Below are positions 22,831-33,962 of a DNA stretch of 64,000 nt, in pieces (position 1 is the stretch's first letter; the number at the start of each line of letters is the position of its first letter). Position numbers and translations under genes: made by a program. The DNA comes from Parelaphostrongylus tenuis (lineage: Eukaryota > Nematoda > Chromadorea > Rhabditida > Metastrongylidae), in NCBI GenBank assembly GCA_019055375.1, contig JAHQIW010005318.1:1-64000 (forward strand), read 5' to 3'. The notes under the pieces are model-generated. The model saw nothing but the letters and a program-made list of their open reading frames with translations. It made no database searches and was not told the DNA's origin.

Positions 22831-24800
22831 TTTCTGGCACTTTTCCCCTATACAAGCGCCATTTCGACCCAGTATAAGAAACACATTTCTTGGCTTTTTT
22901 CAGTGCTCGAATAACCGTTCGGTAGCATGAATTGAAAGAATTTGAATGGTGGATGTCACTTCTAAAAAAAGCTTTCTAATTGCGCTGAAAGAGCAGGAAT
23001 AAAATTTGATCCTCATTGAAAGATTTATTGCTGATCAAAACTTTGCCTTCGAAGTTTGCTAAGCAGTGGAAAAATCAAATCGCAAAGATTACAATAACTT
23101 ATTTGCTTTTCTTAATAAACATGGTAATACACTGTAACAGCCAAACGAACAAAGGGTTTTGCAAGAAAAAGGATCACTTCAACTATTCTCCCTTCAATTC
23201 GATCCACTGAGATAAACGTATTTTTGATCGCTTCTCATGTTCAAAGAAACGGTCGATAGCTCAAACCAAAGAATTTTAATGGTGCACTTCACTTGCGAAA
23301 AAACCTTGCTATTCTTCTGAAAGGGCGCAAATAATTATTTTTCCTCATTCGCAGATTTCTTCCTGACCAGAACTTCCCGTTCATAGTTAAAAGACCAAAC
23401 GATCAGTCAAATTTCGAGAATTTCAGTAATGTTTTTGATTTATTAAACCAACTTCTTAGTGCTTCATAATAAGCAAAAAAAATTATTGGGTTGCACACAA
23501 TGGCTTATTTCTAGTTTTGCGAAGCCGAATACTCTTTTGAGTGCTGCAGCGTGACACAAGGTCGATGTTCAAAATCAAATAGATTATTTGAATTTCTAAG
23601 ATCTGTTCTGTCGAATAATCATATAGATTTCAAATGAAAGGCTATGTAAGCGAGATGGCTTTTACTGAGAAACAACAATTTATTTCTGCTTTTTCAGCAC
23701 AGTAAAAAGCCTTTTTGATGATGAAATGCATCACTAAAATCCCTATAATTTGGACTATGGAATGATTATCTTAACATTAAGATGATTGAAAAATACGTAG
23801 TTTCCAAGGTAGCTAAGTGAGGAGTAGATTATAGAAGTGATTCAATTTGCAAAACACAATCTTGTTGTAGCTGTCACAGCATAATGCATAGTCCATTTTG
23901 AAAAGCAAACAAATTATTGAAAGCCTTAAGACTTGATCGACGGATTGGTTATCGAAACTTAGGAGAAAATGCTCTGATCAACGAAAAATCTTTGAATGGA
24001 AAACACTTCATTAGCTTTGCTCTTCAAGCACAATGACAAGGCGTTTTTGAAGTTAAAAGAAACCGTTAAAATTCTCTCAGAATAATCTATCGCACAATTA
24101 TTTATTCGCAGAAAACAAATCTTAAGGTGAGCTTTTTCTGAAGGGTTGAAATGGTGCATAATAATGGAGGGGTAGCAGATTTTGTTTCGTATTCGAGCAT
24201 TTTTTGCGGGCTGAGCTTTCCCCTTGAAGGCTCTCGATAAATATTCGACTGCACAAGTTTTGACGGATTTGATGGTGTACTTGGTTTTTGAGGAGAACTT
24301 GTTGTTGCTCTGTGAATGCTAAGCGAAAATTTGGTTTCGCATTCTGCGTGCATCCTCTGCTCCCGTATGTGGATGGAATATTGCATTGTTGACGCTGAAC
24401 TACCGTGCTTTCAAAACTTGAGTGTTATTCAATTGCATATGTTTAGATAAATCTGAAGATATGTGTACATAAGGTTTGTTTTATCGCTCTGTAAGGTAGA
24501 CATTTCATTTTGGTTTTATGAAGTCAAAAAATTCTCCAACAAGCCTAGAGTCACTCCTAAGCAGTCTGAGCCTTTTCTCCACAAGCATATAAACGTGTAA
24601 AGACAATCCTAAAATATCAGGATTTACATCTAACCTAGGTTTCTTCAAAGCGGCTAATAATCCCAAATTCAGATGTCAAAATCACGCGCCTCATGTGAAT
24701 GGCGCTGCAGTGATCGATATTACAGCCACTGATAACCCTAGCCGATAACACATGCGCGTGAAGTGTGGAACTGAATCTTATTTTAGCTAATACAGCGTAG
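22830..24800. repeat. Right copy of the large inverted dispersed repeat, no host gene seen
   Basis: 23600-24800 is the inverse of about 1960-3130. I see only decayed ORFs (23016-23210 plus, 24102-24386 minus). The block precedes PLE3, as its partner adjoins PLE1. Confidence 0.65.
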
Positions 24801-24814
24801 TAAATAATAAAAGG

Positions 24815-25110
24815 ATAAAGCTCTCGGCGTTGATCAATCCCTGAGGGATGCGCAATGCATTCGACTTCAATTTCTAACTTCGTTTTGAGGTGATTGAATG
24901 CATATTTGGCCTTTACAATGACTCGCGGTGGCCTCCCGCTGAACCGAGTCAGTGCTGCTTATTCTCCCAGACAAGTCTGGGACCTGTCTGGTACCAATTT
25001 ACCGACCCTGGAGGGATGGATGGCTTGGTAAGCCATGAGCGCGAGATCGAACCATTGACCTCGTGTGCGACACAGGGCACCTTTGACCACTGCGCCAGAT
25101 GCGCACTTGA
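24815..25110 (-). mobile_element. tRNA-derived SINE, family 1, full length
   Basis: A near-identical structure to 20793-21078, with B-box complement GATCGAACCATTGACC. It is inserted into the inverted block. Confidence 0.85.
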
Positions 25111-25190
25111 GCGCATGTAGCGCAGTGGTTAGGGTGTTTTGCATCCCACACGAGGCCTTTGGTTTGATCTCGCGCTCATGACTCATACAG
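25111..25190 (+). mobile_element. tRNA-derived SINE, family 1, head only
   Basis: Head GAGCGCATGTAGCGCAGTGG plus GGTTTGATCTCGCGCTCATG, directly abutting the antisense copy head to head. Together they form an inverted pair. Confidence 0.75.
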
Positions 25191-25499
25191 CGTAGTATAA
25201 AGTGTTTTTTGACCAAACGTCAGTTGGTTCAATCAAAATAACTAAGCTGTAGGTTATTGATTAATTATTATAATTAAGAAGAAATTCTAGCCGGCAAAAA
25301 TCGCTCAAGTGTAGAATATAATTTTGTTGTGTTTTTGCTGAAAGGCGGCAAAAAATTCTTTTAATGAAATCAACTACACCCTTTTAATTCACGAGATCTG
25401 AGCAGCTGAGTAACTGTCAAAACTTTGAATAAAAGCAGAAAACGCATTTTCCAGTGCGATGAAACAGGGTGTGGATAATGAAAATGATTCGATGTTTTT

Positions 25500-27360
25500 T
25501 TTTAGCATTCACTACGCTAATCATAGGATCTCGAAAAAGAGGAGCGTTGTCATGGATGTCTGCCATTTGAGGACATTGTCGGTTCATTGAAAGCGATTGG
25601 TGATTTCCTCAAACGAAAACTGGAACTGGAATGAGTCCGTATGACCCTCGTAATATCATTCTAAGATTCTACTGGACCATATTAGGCCGTTTTCTAAGCC
25701 ATGGTAGTAAAGCAGTAAACATCAAAGTCATTAACCACAAGTCTTCATTTGGAGATCAAAGTTAGATCCATCATCAGCAGTGTAGGCGGGCCAACGGATG
25801 AGACAACGTGGTTTATGAACCTAATAGTAGTCCAATTACTGATGCATACTCCAGCCTATCTCAAAAATACCCAAATGTTTCTAAACCATCTTCGTAACGC
25901 GTCCCCCAAAAACGCGCACGTAACGGGAATCTCTCGACTGAACCGCCCATTATACAGAAGTGTCGAATGAGTTTGCAATGCAGGCCATTTTCGAGGTTCT
26001 AATGAAGCACGAGAGTACCACAACCATGCATGACTTCACGATCCGGCAAGTTATGCCTCCTCTAAAAGGGTGTCTAGCCTGTTCATTTTTTTAGCTTGGT
26101 TCGGAAACTATTTTGCCCAAATCAAAGGACTGGCGATGGATCAACGACTAGCGCCAACCCTTGCTATAGTCCTTATGTCTAAAATGGAGCGTCCTACAAT
26201 CGATCTCCTGCCGTTACTCTCCTATAAGTATATAGATGATTGCCCTGTCGTCCGCTCAACCTAAAAGGCGAGAGACAAGTGTTTTGAGTCGTTGAATAGT
26301 CAGTTAGAGCACAGAAAGTTCACCTGTGAGAAACCGAGGGAAAATTGGCTCCCACTTTTAAGCATTCAAGTCAACCTAACGGAAACCTCCAACAACACGA
26401 AAAGGTACCGAAAACCAAGTAACAAAAACTCCTTGCTTCATTACCTAATATCTCATCCGTCACACATAAAATGCGCGCTTCTGAAAAACATGTTTCTAAC
26501 CGAGGCCAATGTGCGCACAGGAAAAGAATACAAGGTAGAATCGTTAAGCTTATCACGAACGATAGCCATCTCAAATGCCTACGATATGGTAGAAGCTTCT
26601 CAGATTAGATTTAAAGAAAGTGCTTTACCCCAAACGACAGGTCTGACGCAAATAAGTCTTTTTTTTGTCCTGCCTTTTATTTATAACGAAGTAAGTACAG
26701 CTATTAAACGCAGCCTAAAAACAGCAGGCTTGCAAAATTCGCTAGCAATGGCTGAAATAGTCTCAAAGACACTAAAGCTCCAGTTAGTGCACAACCGACT
26801 GTATGACCGTCTCTGCGAAACCAATGACTGCAAAGTTTGCCCAAACGGCAGTAACGGCGGCGACTACATGAGATCTGCTGCAATTTGCCTAGTCGCTTGT
26901 GAGGCATTCGAGCATGAATCCATTGACAAAACGGGTAAACCACTATTCGTTCGTGTGAAATAGTACTTAGTTGGGATACGCAGCACTAACCTAGAAACAC
27001 CATTTGGCACGCATAGAAACCAAAACATGCACGAGTCGTGATCATTTGTTACCTTAAACCACACCTCTGGCTGACACTTCCGGCCTGAGTTAAGCACAGT
27101 TCACTGGTGCACTGACATTAAGCTGCCGATCTTCATTGAATAACTGATAGACCCACAACATCAAAACGGCGAGTGCTTCAAATGGAGTTTTACTATACGA
27201 TCTGAATTTCGTTCATTACGTTCCTGATAATTTTGTAGAGGTTTTGGCTTCCTGGATTGTGGATCAATTTGATTTCTCCGGGCTCTGAAGAAGACGACCC
27301 GCTGAAACGTTAATCACCACGATTATTGTAATATTAATGCTGCAATTCTAACTGTATTGT
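25500..27360 (+). mobile_element. Penelope-like element with decayed GIY-YIG (PLE3)
   Basis: RT pieces: 25749-25970 (TDETTWFMNLIVVQLLMHTP), then 26085-26260 with NYFAQIKGLAMDQRLAPTLA and the catalytic YKYIDDC, an intact Y-DD block. 26292-26963 carries the thumb (WLPLLSIQVNL) and an endonuclease remnant with CKVCPNG and SIDKT in place of YIGKT, so the conserved Gly is lost. The 3' UTR (GCTCTGAAGAAGACGACCCG) matches PLE2. Several frame breaks separate the pieces. Confidence 0.82.
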
Positions 27361-27571
27361 TGTCTGCTTCGCTAATATTCAATAAGTAATATTGATAAAA
27401 CTTCGAATCAGCCAAACAAACGAAAATACTCAGTTATGCAAATTATGCCGAGGTTAATAAATAATCGGTCCTGGAATGAACAAAGAGCCACTAAAAAAAG
27501 CCCGGTTGTGATTCTTTCTGTAGGGAGGCATTTAACCATAGTGTGTTTCGTTGGGGATTGAATTATTTCAG

Positions 27572-27669
27572 ATATCTCGCCATTCTGACAAACATCAGAT
27601 GACCGCAAATACTTTGGCCACCGTGCTTGCCCCAACATTATCAAGAGACGATGATGCAAAGAAAAAGTG
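27572..27669 (+). CDS. RhoGAP-domain exon
   Basis: After the excellent acceptor GATTGAATTATTTCAG the exon encodes HQMTANTLATVLAPTLSR and ends at AAGTG/GTAAAA (phase 0 to 2). The pattern N/Q-M-T-x-x-x-L-A-x-V-x-x-P-x-L is the conserved C-terminal helix of RhoGAP domains, which stimulate GTP hydrolysis by Rho-family GTPases. The arginine-finger part of the domain must lie upstream; I did not find it, because 21-27.4 kb is transposon. The plus exons that follow probably belong to the same gene (gene A), though the next visible exon does not match in phase. Confidence 0.7.
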
Positions 27670-27949
27670 GTAAAACGTAAGGAGAGACGTGCATCACAGG
27701 TGCGTCATGCTTTCCTTAAGATCTGCACTCTTGTAACCACTGTGAAAGTGAATTTCTTCCAATTTTTTGTGAAAAAATCTCAGTTCATCTATCTGAAGTT
27801 CGTGTCCGTTATAAGGTGACAAAAGAAGAACCGTTCTCATTCGCTGGAGATTTACTTTTTATAGAGATGTTAGTGATCATTCAAAAACTTAAATCTGGGG
27901 CTAAAGTCGATCGAGACCAGTTTCAAATAAGGCTGCTTAGTGACGATGC

Positions 27950-28655
27950 AAAATTCAAATATAATTTTCCTTGCTGTTAATCAATATTGTGGGTTGAAGG
28001 ATGTGCAGTACCTGCTTCGCAGCAAAAAACGTACATGTGCCATTTTCTTTTTCTCTCTATTCTTCTCTCTGATGTTTTGGCTGTTCTCTGCTGAGGCAAA
28101 GAGCATTGATCTAACGAAGTTTTCTATCTAGCACATCAATTTTTCATAGAAAAATGGCCTGAGACAATTCATTCTAGTGTAGCCGTCTTGGTGGAGTTGA
28201 TTTATTAGTCGTTTTCATCCGATTCTCGATCGTCAATTACCATGATTTTTTCAAGTGCAAAATACTTTCAGACCTCAGTTTCTGACACCATCATCATAGT
28301 ATGGCCTCAGCCTGATGACTCAAAAGAAATGGTAAGTTTCTAACTTTCGGCCATATAAATCAGAATTTTGATATATTTAGGGCACATTTTGCAAATTCTT
28401 TAGTGATTTGATGCACTAAAACTACCGATGTTGATTCGTTCTCTCGCTCTACGCCCAGCTTATGTCTTTTAAGTGGTCCAAAGCAAAAATGTATCGCTAG
28501 CACCAGATCACCAGCCATGCGGATTTTGTCCTTCCCTTTTGACGAAATATTGAGTTCTTCGCTTTTTTGAAAAATGTCCAGTGGTATGCAAAATATTTAC
28601 CTTAGCGGGGAGGTGAACCAGCATTTCATCCCTACTGGGTATTCGTGCTACCGCT
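27950..28655 (+). repeat. Local duplication, copy 1 (exon-bearing)
   Basis: Collinear with 33220-33840 (CGCAGCAAAAAACGTACAT; TGAGACAATTCAT; CTACCGATGTTGATTCG-like). Copy 2 lacks about 80 bp that here contain the exon 28272-28331. Confidence 0.8.
28272..28331 (+). CDS. Gene A candidate exon, 20 codons
   Basis: Bounded by acceptor AATACTTTCAG and donor GAAATG/GTAAGTTT, both strong. It encodes SVSDTIIIVWPQPDDSKEM after one Thr, phase 0 to 0. The unit is duplicated at 33.2-33.8 kb without the exon. Function unknown; it may follow the RhoGAP domain in the protein. Confidence 0.55.
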
Positions 28656-28701
28656 GCAAAATTCAAATATAATTATGCTTAACAATGGATGCTAAATTTA
28701 G

Positions 28702-28976
28702 CTGTAGCTTCGCAGGAAGCACAAAAATCACATGAACATGTAGAGAATTTGTTGCAGTACCAGAGTCATACGTTTAGACGAGAGCTTTCTTCGAAGGCGG
28801 CGAAAAAATTCCTAGTTGAAAAAACATGCATCGCACTTCTCCGAAGCGCTAATCGATCAGTGGTGACCTGCCGCTGCATCAAATTTGAGGCCACCACACC
28901 CTTCGACCGTCAGTTAGCCTGTAAACAAGCAAACCGAATATTGAAACTCGTTCTCATATCTCCTGCCACACTGTAG
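28702..28976 (+). CDS. Gene A candidate exon, helical protein segment
   Basis: After acceptor GGATGCTAAATTTAG two bases and then the frame AQKSHEHVENLLQYQSHTFR follow, rich in helix formers. A donor TCAGTG/GTGACC lies at 28862; otherwise the frame runs to TAG at 28974-28976. A diverged paralogous exon with the same entry phase lies on the minus strand at 35506-35289. Identity unknown. Confidence 0.5.
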
Positions 28977-29589
28977 AGAAACGGTCTTTTCAAAAAATTA
29001 GAACAGCGTTGGAATCTTTGAATCCTACGCTATCAAATGATTACTATAATCTAAAAAAAGAGCTCTGCCTTGCGAGAAAATTGCGTGTGTAAAACACGTA
29101 GGCTTCCCTCCTTTCACATCTTAAAAAGAGGCTCTTTCAAAAACCGGCCACGTAGCCGGAGTTTTCAGCTTTCTAATGATATTTGACACTCCTATGAAAA
29201 ACTCCTGTTCAGCGAGTGAGGTCGCTTTTTGATTTGTCACCTTACAATGGATATGTATCCTATCTCATTCATATGATGATTACTAAAGTGTGGTTAATCA
29301 AACGATTAGTTTTCTCCCACCTGCAGTATGTTTTTGTTGTTCCGATTTATCACTCTTTGTAGAAGAGCACGTTGTACTCTGTAGTTCTTCCCTTATCAAA
29401 AGACATGTATACGGTGAATAGCATTAGCTCATGTTCATTTGCCGGATTTTGGAATTAGGCCTACTGATCAAACAAGCGTTACAGTCTCCAAGTTTAGTTA
29501 TCTACCAACCTCGGTTTAAGGAGAACTTTTCTGTGTTTTCTTGATGACCAGAGGCTAAGTTGTCGGAAGCAATTTTTGTGGATACCATC

Positions 29590-29665
29590 CAGTACAGTTT
29601 GATATTCAGTGACGTTTCGGCGGTATCTGCTTTTTCAAAAGGTTTTGTTGTTTTCACGTCTGTGA
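29590..29665 (-). mobile_element. PLE 3' UTR relic
   Basis: Minus-strand AAAAAGCAGATACCGCCGAA and AACGTCACTGAATATC resemble the GAAGAAGGCGA-CTGCCGAAACGTCAG block at the 3' ends of PLE2 and PLE4. Short and diverged. Confidence 0.35.
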
Positions 29666-29919
29666 CATTAACTTTCAGATTATGACAGTCATACCTCATG
29701 CAAGACTGTGTGCGACTTATATCCACAGAGTAACTGGAAGCTCTGAAAATGATACGATGGTTTCCAATAAACTAGACGCAGCCAAAAAACCGACCATTAT
29801 TTCGTGATACCTAGTGGAATTTAATCATTAAACTATCAATAACTTCACAACTACTGAACAAGAAGAAACATCGAGTCTATGAAGTCTGCATCGGTGAATA
29901 TGTGAGTATAACCAGTGAT

Positions 29920-30145
29920 GTAGAGTGATGTGCCTAACTTTTGCGTCAAGCGGAACTCGAATCCCCCATCTCACTCTACTCGGCAGCGTGTGCTCCAACC
30001 CGCTGCACTACTGACGCCCGCTTTGCTATCACTCTTTACACGCTGCAACGCATCTATCTGTCAGCAACCAACCGTCAACAGTCGACCTAGGTAGTCGGTG
30101 TTGACAATGGACCCGGTCACGCTGACAGATATTGGGTATTGGTTG
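29920..30145 (-). mobile_element. tRNA-derived SINE, family 3
   Basis: The minus strand has an A-box-like GTCAGTAGTGCAGCGGGTTG and a B-box-like GGATTCGAGTTCC, then a body ending at AGCGTGACCGGGTCCATTGT. Other copies are near 38.9, 41.8, 47.5 and 55.7 kb. Confidence 0.7.
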
Positions 30146-30189
30146 AGCGAACTGTATAACCGCTTTTAGCGGTGGTATAATTTTCTAGA

Positions 30190-30345
30190 TATACCCAGTG
30201 ATGTGCAAAACTTAATCCGCCCCCGGATAGAGTGAGATGTGGGTTCAAGTCCAGTCTGACATTGTACCGCCGCTAAATGCAAATGTTTTGCTCATCACTC
30301 TGCACGATGGACGTATCTAGAACATCATACCACCACCAAGAGCGG
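30190..30345 (+). repeat. Partial SINE family 3 in opposite orientation
   Basis: GAGATGTGGGTTCAAGTCCAG repeats the B-box region, so with 29920-30145 it makes an inverted pair around AACCGCTTTTAGCGGT. Confidence 0.55.
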
Positions 30346-30685
30346 TTAAATAGTAAAAATTCGAATTGGTCGTTCAATATATTAATACTAGAGTGCTGCG
30401 CTGTGTCAGCTGGTCACTTTCGTTAGTGCTATAAAAGTTATCCTTTTCTTTGAAAAATGCATACAAGAAGGTTACAAAATGGACCAAGTAGTAGATATTT
30501 CTTATTGAAACTGGTCGCGAACCAGTTTTGGCGATATGTATTCTCATGTGCTAGCAACTTTTCGTATTCCACGAGTTGGAGAAGCAACGTATTTTGTGTT
30601 TAACGAAATTTTAGTCAACCGTTTGGAGACGGCGTGCCCCATGAGGGCACACGATTATCGTGTGACCGATATAGTTTTTTTTCAG

Positions 30686-30785
30686 ATTTTTGCAGTTACT
30701 CAATAGATCGAGAAGAGGAGATTCTAGGGCTGTAATTGATTTTCTGAAACAGCCTGCTAAGGGCGCTATTGCAGCGGAAAGAAAA
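30686..30785 (+). CDS. Gene A candidate exon, 33 codons
   Basis: Acceptor GTTTTTTTTCAG, then one base and the frame LLNRSRRGDSRAVIDFLKQP, ending AAA/GTACGTT (phase 2 to 0). The frame also stays open past the donor to a TGA near 30930. Strong signals and codon-like content; function unknown. Confidence 0.5.
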
Positions 30786-31209
30786 GTACGTTCATACTTG
30801 ACTTTTTTGAACTCCCGCTTAGATTTGAAACGTCCTGGCAACATATTTCAAGTTTTTCATAAGGTCTGTTACAGTGACCCTCATCTGAGCCAATCCTTCT
30901 CGGAGCTCCCATGTTCAATCCCAAATTCTTGACGATTTCTCTATGAAAGGAAACTCTCCGCCAACAGGGATTGGCATGAATAAGGGTCGCTGCGCAACTG
31001 ACGATGCTGCAAGGCCGAAACACATGTATTGAAATGCATAAGTGACATAACAAACATCATATAAGGCTCAAAATATGATGTCAAAAGCAGAAATGCGTTT
31101 CACCTTCGGTTTGCTTGCTCGCTCAGCTGGTTCGTGTAAGCTGGTTTCGTGTATGCGCTTTCACTGGATTTTTTCCAAAGTTGAGCAGGAGAAAACAAAT
31201 GGTTTGGGT

Positions 31210-31765
31210 TTAAGTGCATCGAAGATGTAGTGAAGAGAACAAGAACTTCCGACTCCGTGCCCACCTATCTGACTCCACGATTATCCCTGCCTTAACGTAT
31301 GCAGCAGAAACCTGGTCGCTACGTAAGCAGGATGAAAGATCACTTGGCGTTATCGAACGAGCAGTTGAAAGGTCGATGCTAGGAGTATTCCATATCCCGC
31401 AAATGAGAGAAAGGAATTCGAAGTTCCGACTTACGTCAACGATCGAAAATCAGAGACGCCGTTTTACGCGCCAGGATATCGAAAATAAGGTGGGCCAGAC
31501 ACGTGATGCGCTCAAAAGACAATCGACGGACGAAAGCCGTTACCGACTTGATTCCTCGGGAGATCAAGCGCTCTACAGGAAAACCACCGACCTGATGATC
31601 CGATTTCTCCACCAGAGCTATAGAAGAAAGATGTGATGCTCAGCAAATCCCTAGAGCGAGGAGGACCCACTGGGCCATTATTGCACGCGATAGGGAAAAA
31701 TGGAAGGGTTGCTGGTACCCGCTCGAGTCACTCGACGATCAACGGGACGACAGGTGATAGGCGCG
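31210..31765 (+). mobile_element. 5'-truncated RTE copy
   Basis: It encodes the RTE C-terminal region (ALTYAAETWSLRKQDERSLG, later frameshifted) and ends with CTCGAGTCACTCGACGATCA plus GACGACAGGTGATAGG, the RTE 3' end. Truncation at the 5' side is typical of target-primed reverse transcription. Confidence 0.8.
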
Positions 31766-32959
31766 CCACTGGAGATATCGATTAAGCTGCCGTCCGCAAA
31801 GGGATATATAACTTTCAAGTAGGTAGTCAAGATTCCTCATCGTTGAGAAAATGACCTAAATTCTGCATCAACAACTTCTTATGCACATTATTTATGACAT
31901 TATTCTAGAATTTAATCCCTCTATTTGTGCAAAGCACAGTGGCTCATATTTAAAAATAAACTGGAATTTAGTATAATCAGAGTGTATCAGGGCCATCGTT
32001 CAATAGCAACCACTGGTTATAATGTAAGCTAATAATTGAAAAGGAAGTTGAAGATTGGACTAGAACAACATGGCACATGCAACTAGGGAAATTTTGCTCG
32101 TATTTCTAACTTTTACGTGATCACCATAGTGAAGAGTGGAGCCAGTGGAGGCGTCAGTAGAATATCGCAAAGGGTGAACGCGAAAAACAATTCTCGATGT
32201 TTCCTCATTTGATCCTGAATCAAAAAAAAACCTTTATTGGAGTTGATTTCTAGATAAACCTCCAACTGAAGTGGCTGCTGCGCAACCCACCAGTGGTAAT
32301 GCACTTCATCGTGCCATCGTCATGCCGTTGCGTTGAAATTCTAAACGTTCACGCCATCAACTCGAAAAGTTGACACAAAAATAACCGGTATGATTTGTCA
32401 ATGTGCTCTTTTGAGCTGGCGACGTAAGGCTATCATTGAGATTAAAATAATGTTATTCTTTCAGCGCTTCGATATATATCGCTTCGGATAAAAACATATG
32501 ATTCTGACGCTACGAAAAACTCTCAAGCACACTGAAATGCATTTCGTGCTTCCAGCGATTTGTACGCATGGTATAAATGAAGGCAAAAGTCAAGTGAGGA
32601 ACATAATTGTATTTTGGGTAATACAGCGCTATAAAAAGGTGTTCCGAAAAACCGGCGACGTGGAGTTGTAGCCAGAGCGTTCTGAAAGGTCACAAACAGT
32701 GAAAAGTTTTTGTCCAGTGGATGGGGTCAGCATAAAATTATGTCGCCGTCTAACATATAAAATGCCACCTATCTTTTCAACTTCTTGCCAGAGCTAAAAT
32801 AGAGATGTGATTGACTGGGATAACGCCGGGCTGAGGGGAAAGAGCTTTTTGCAATAATAACACGTTTTGTTCTAGCAGATCATGCTAGCGACCGCAGCCG
32901 AACGGATTGTCCGGCGAAAGCAAAATATCATCAACGGCGTTATAATTATCACCGGCGAT

Positions 32960-32981
32960 CGCCTATAATATATTATAATAT

Positions 32982-33027
<46 letters not shown>

Positions 33028-33045
33028 ATAATATATAGGCTCGCT
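32960..33045. repeat. AT dinucleotide-rich palindromic tract
   Basis: A run of TA repeats flanked by ATTATAATATT-type words on both sides; self-complementary over most of its length. Confidence 0.9.
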
Positions 33046-33186
33046 GTAGAGTTATTCTCAGTTGATATTCCACTTCTTTCTCAACGGTCGTGGTGGGATC
33101 GAAATCAAAGTGCTCGTTAGGCCATCAGCAGCGGATTCGGAGGTTTGATGACAAGTGTCGTTGTAATTTTTGTGTAAAATTAAAGA

Positions 33187-33840
33187 ATGTTATTTTTAGT
33201 ACAAATCTCAAAAGTTACAATTCCAGGATTCCTTGCTGTTCATGAATATTGTGGGTCGAAGGATGTGCAGCACCTGCTTCGCAGCAAAAAACGTACATAT
33301 GCCATTTTCTTTTTCTCTCTATTCTTCTCTCTAATGTCTTGTCCGTTCTCTACTGAGGCAAAGAGCATTGATCTAACAAAGTTTTCTATCTAGCACATCA
33401 ATGTTTCATAGGAAAATGGCTTGAGACAATTCATCCTAGTGTAGCCGTCTTGGTGGAGTTAGATTTATTAGTCGTTTTTATCCGATTCTCGATCATCTAT
33501 TACCATAATTTTTTCAAGTGCAAAATACTTTCAGACTTCAGAAATCAGAGTTTCGGTATATTTAGGACACATTTTGTAAATTCCTCTAGTGATTTGATTC
33601 ACTAAAACTACCGATTTGATTCGTTCTCTCGCTCTACGCCCAGCTTTACGTCTTTTGAGTGGTCCAAAGCAAAAAGGTATCGCTAGCACATATCTCCAGC
33701 CATGCGGATTTTGTCCTTCCTTTTTGACGGAATATCGAGTTGCTCGCTTTTTTGAAAATGTGCAGTGGTATGCAAAATGTTTTACCTTAGCAGGGAGGTG
33801 AACTCGCGTTTCACCCTTACCGGGTGTTCGTGCTACCGCT
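33187..33840 (+). repeat. Local duplication, copy 2 (exon lost)
   Basis: Collinear with 27950-28655. After CAAAATACTTTCAGACTTCAG it jumps to AAATCAGAGTTTC, skipping the 28272-28331 exon and its donor. A short ORF (33240-33393) is conserved between the copies, including its stop, but may reflect recent duplication only. Confidence 0.8.
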
Positions 33841-33962
33841 GCTCCACAGAGGCCACTCCCTCGCTACCGCTCTTTTCTTTCCACTTATAAAAGTTTGCTA
33901 TTGGTTATTTGAGGTATATCAATATTGTGAAGCCGAATTTATTAGCTTTCTCTATTTCACAG

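Noticed and set aside
32254..32295. Exon-like stretch after GATTTCTAG with donor CAGTG/GTAATG in gene A
   Set aside because: Two frames are open and neither joins both neighbours in phase.
32960..33045. AT palindrome as a replication origin or regulatory hub
   Set aside because: A simple TA microsatellite explains it.
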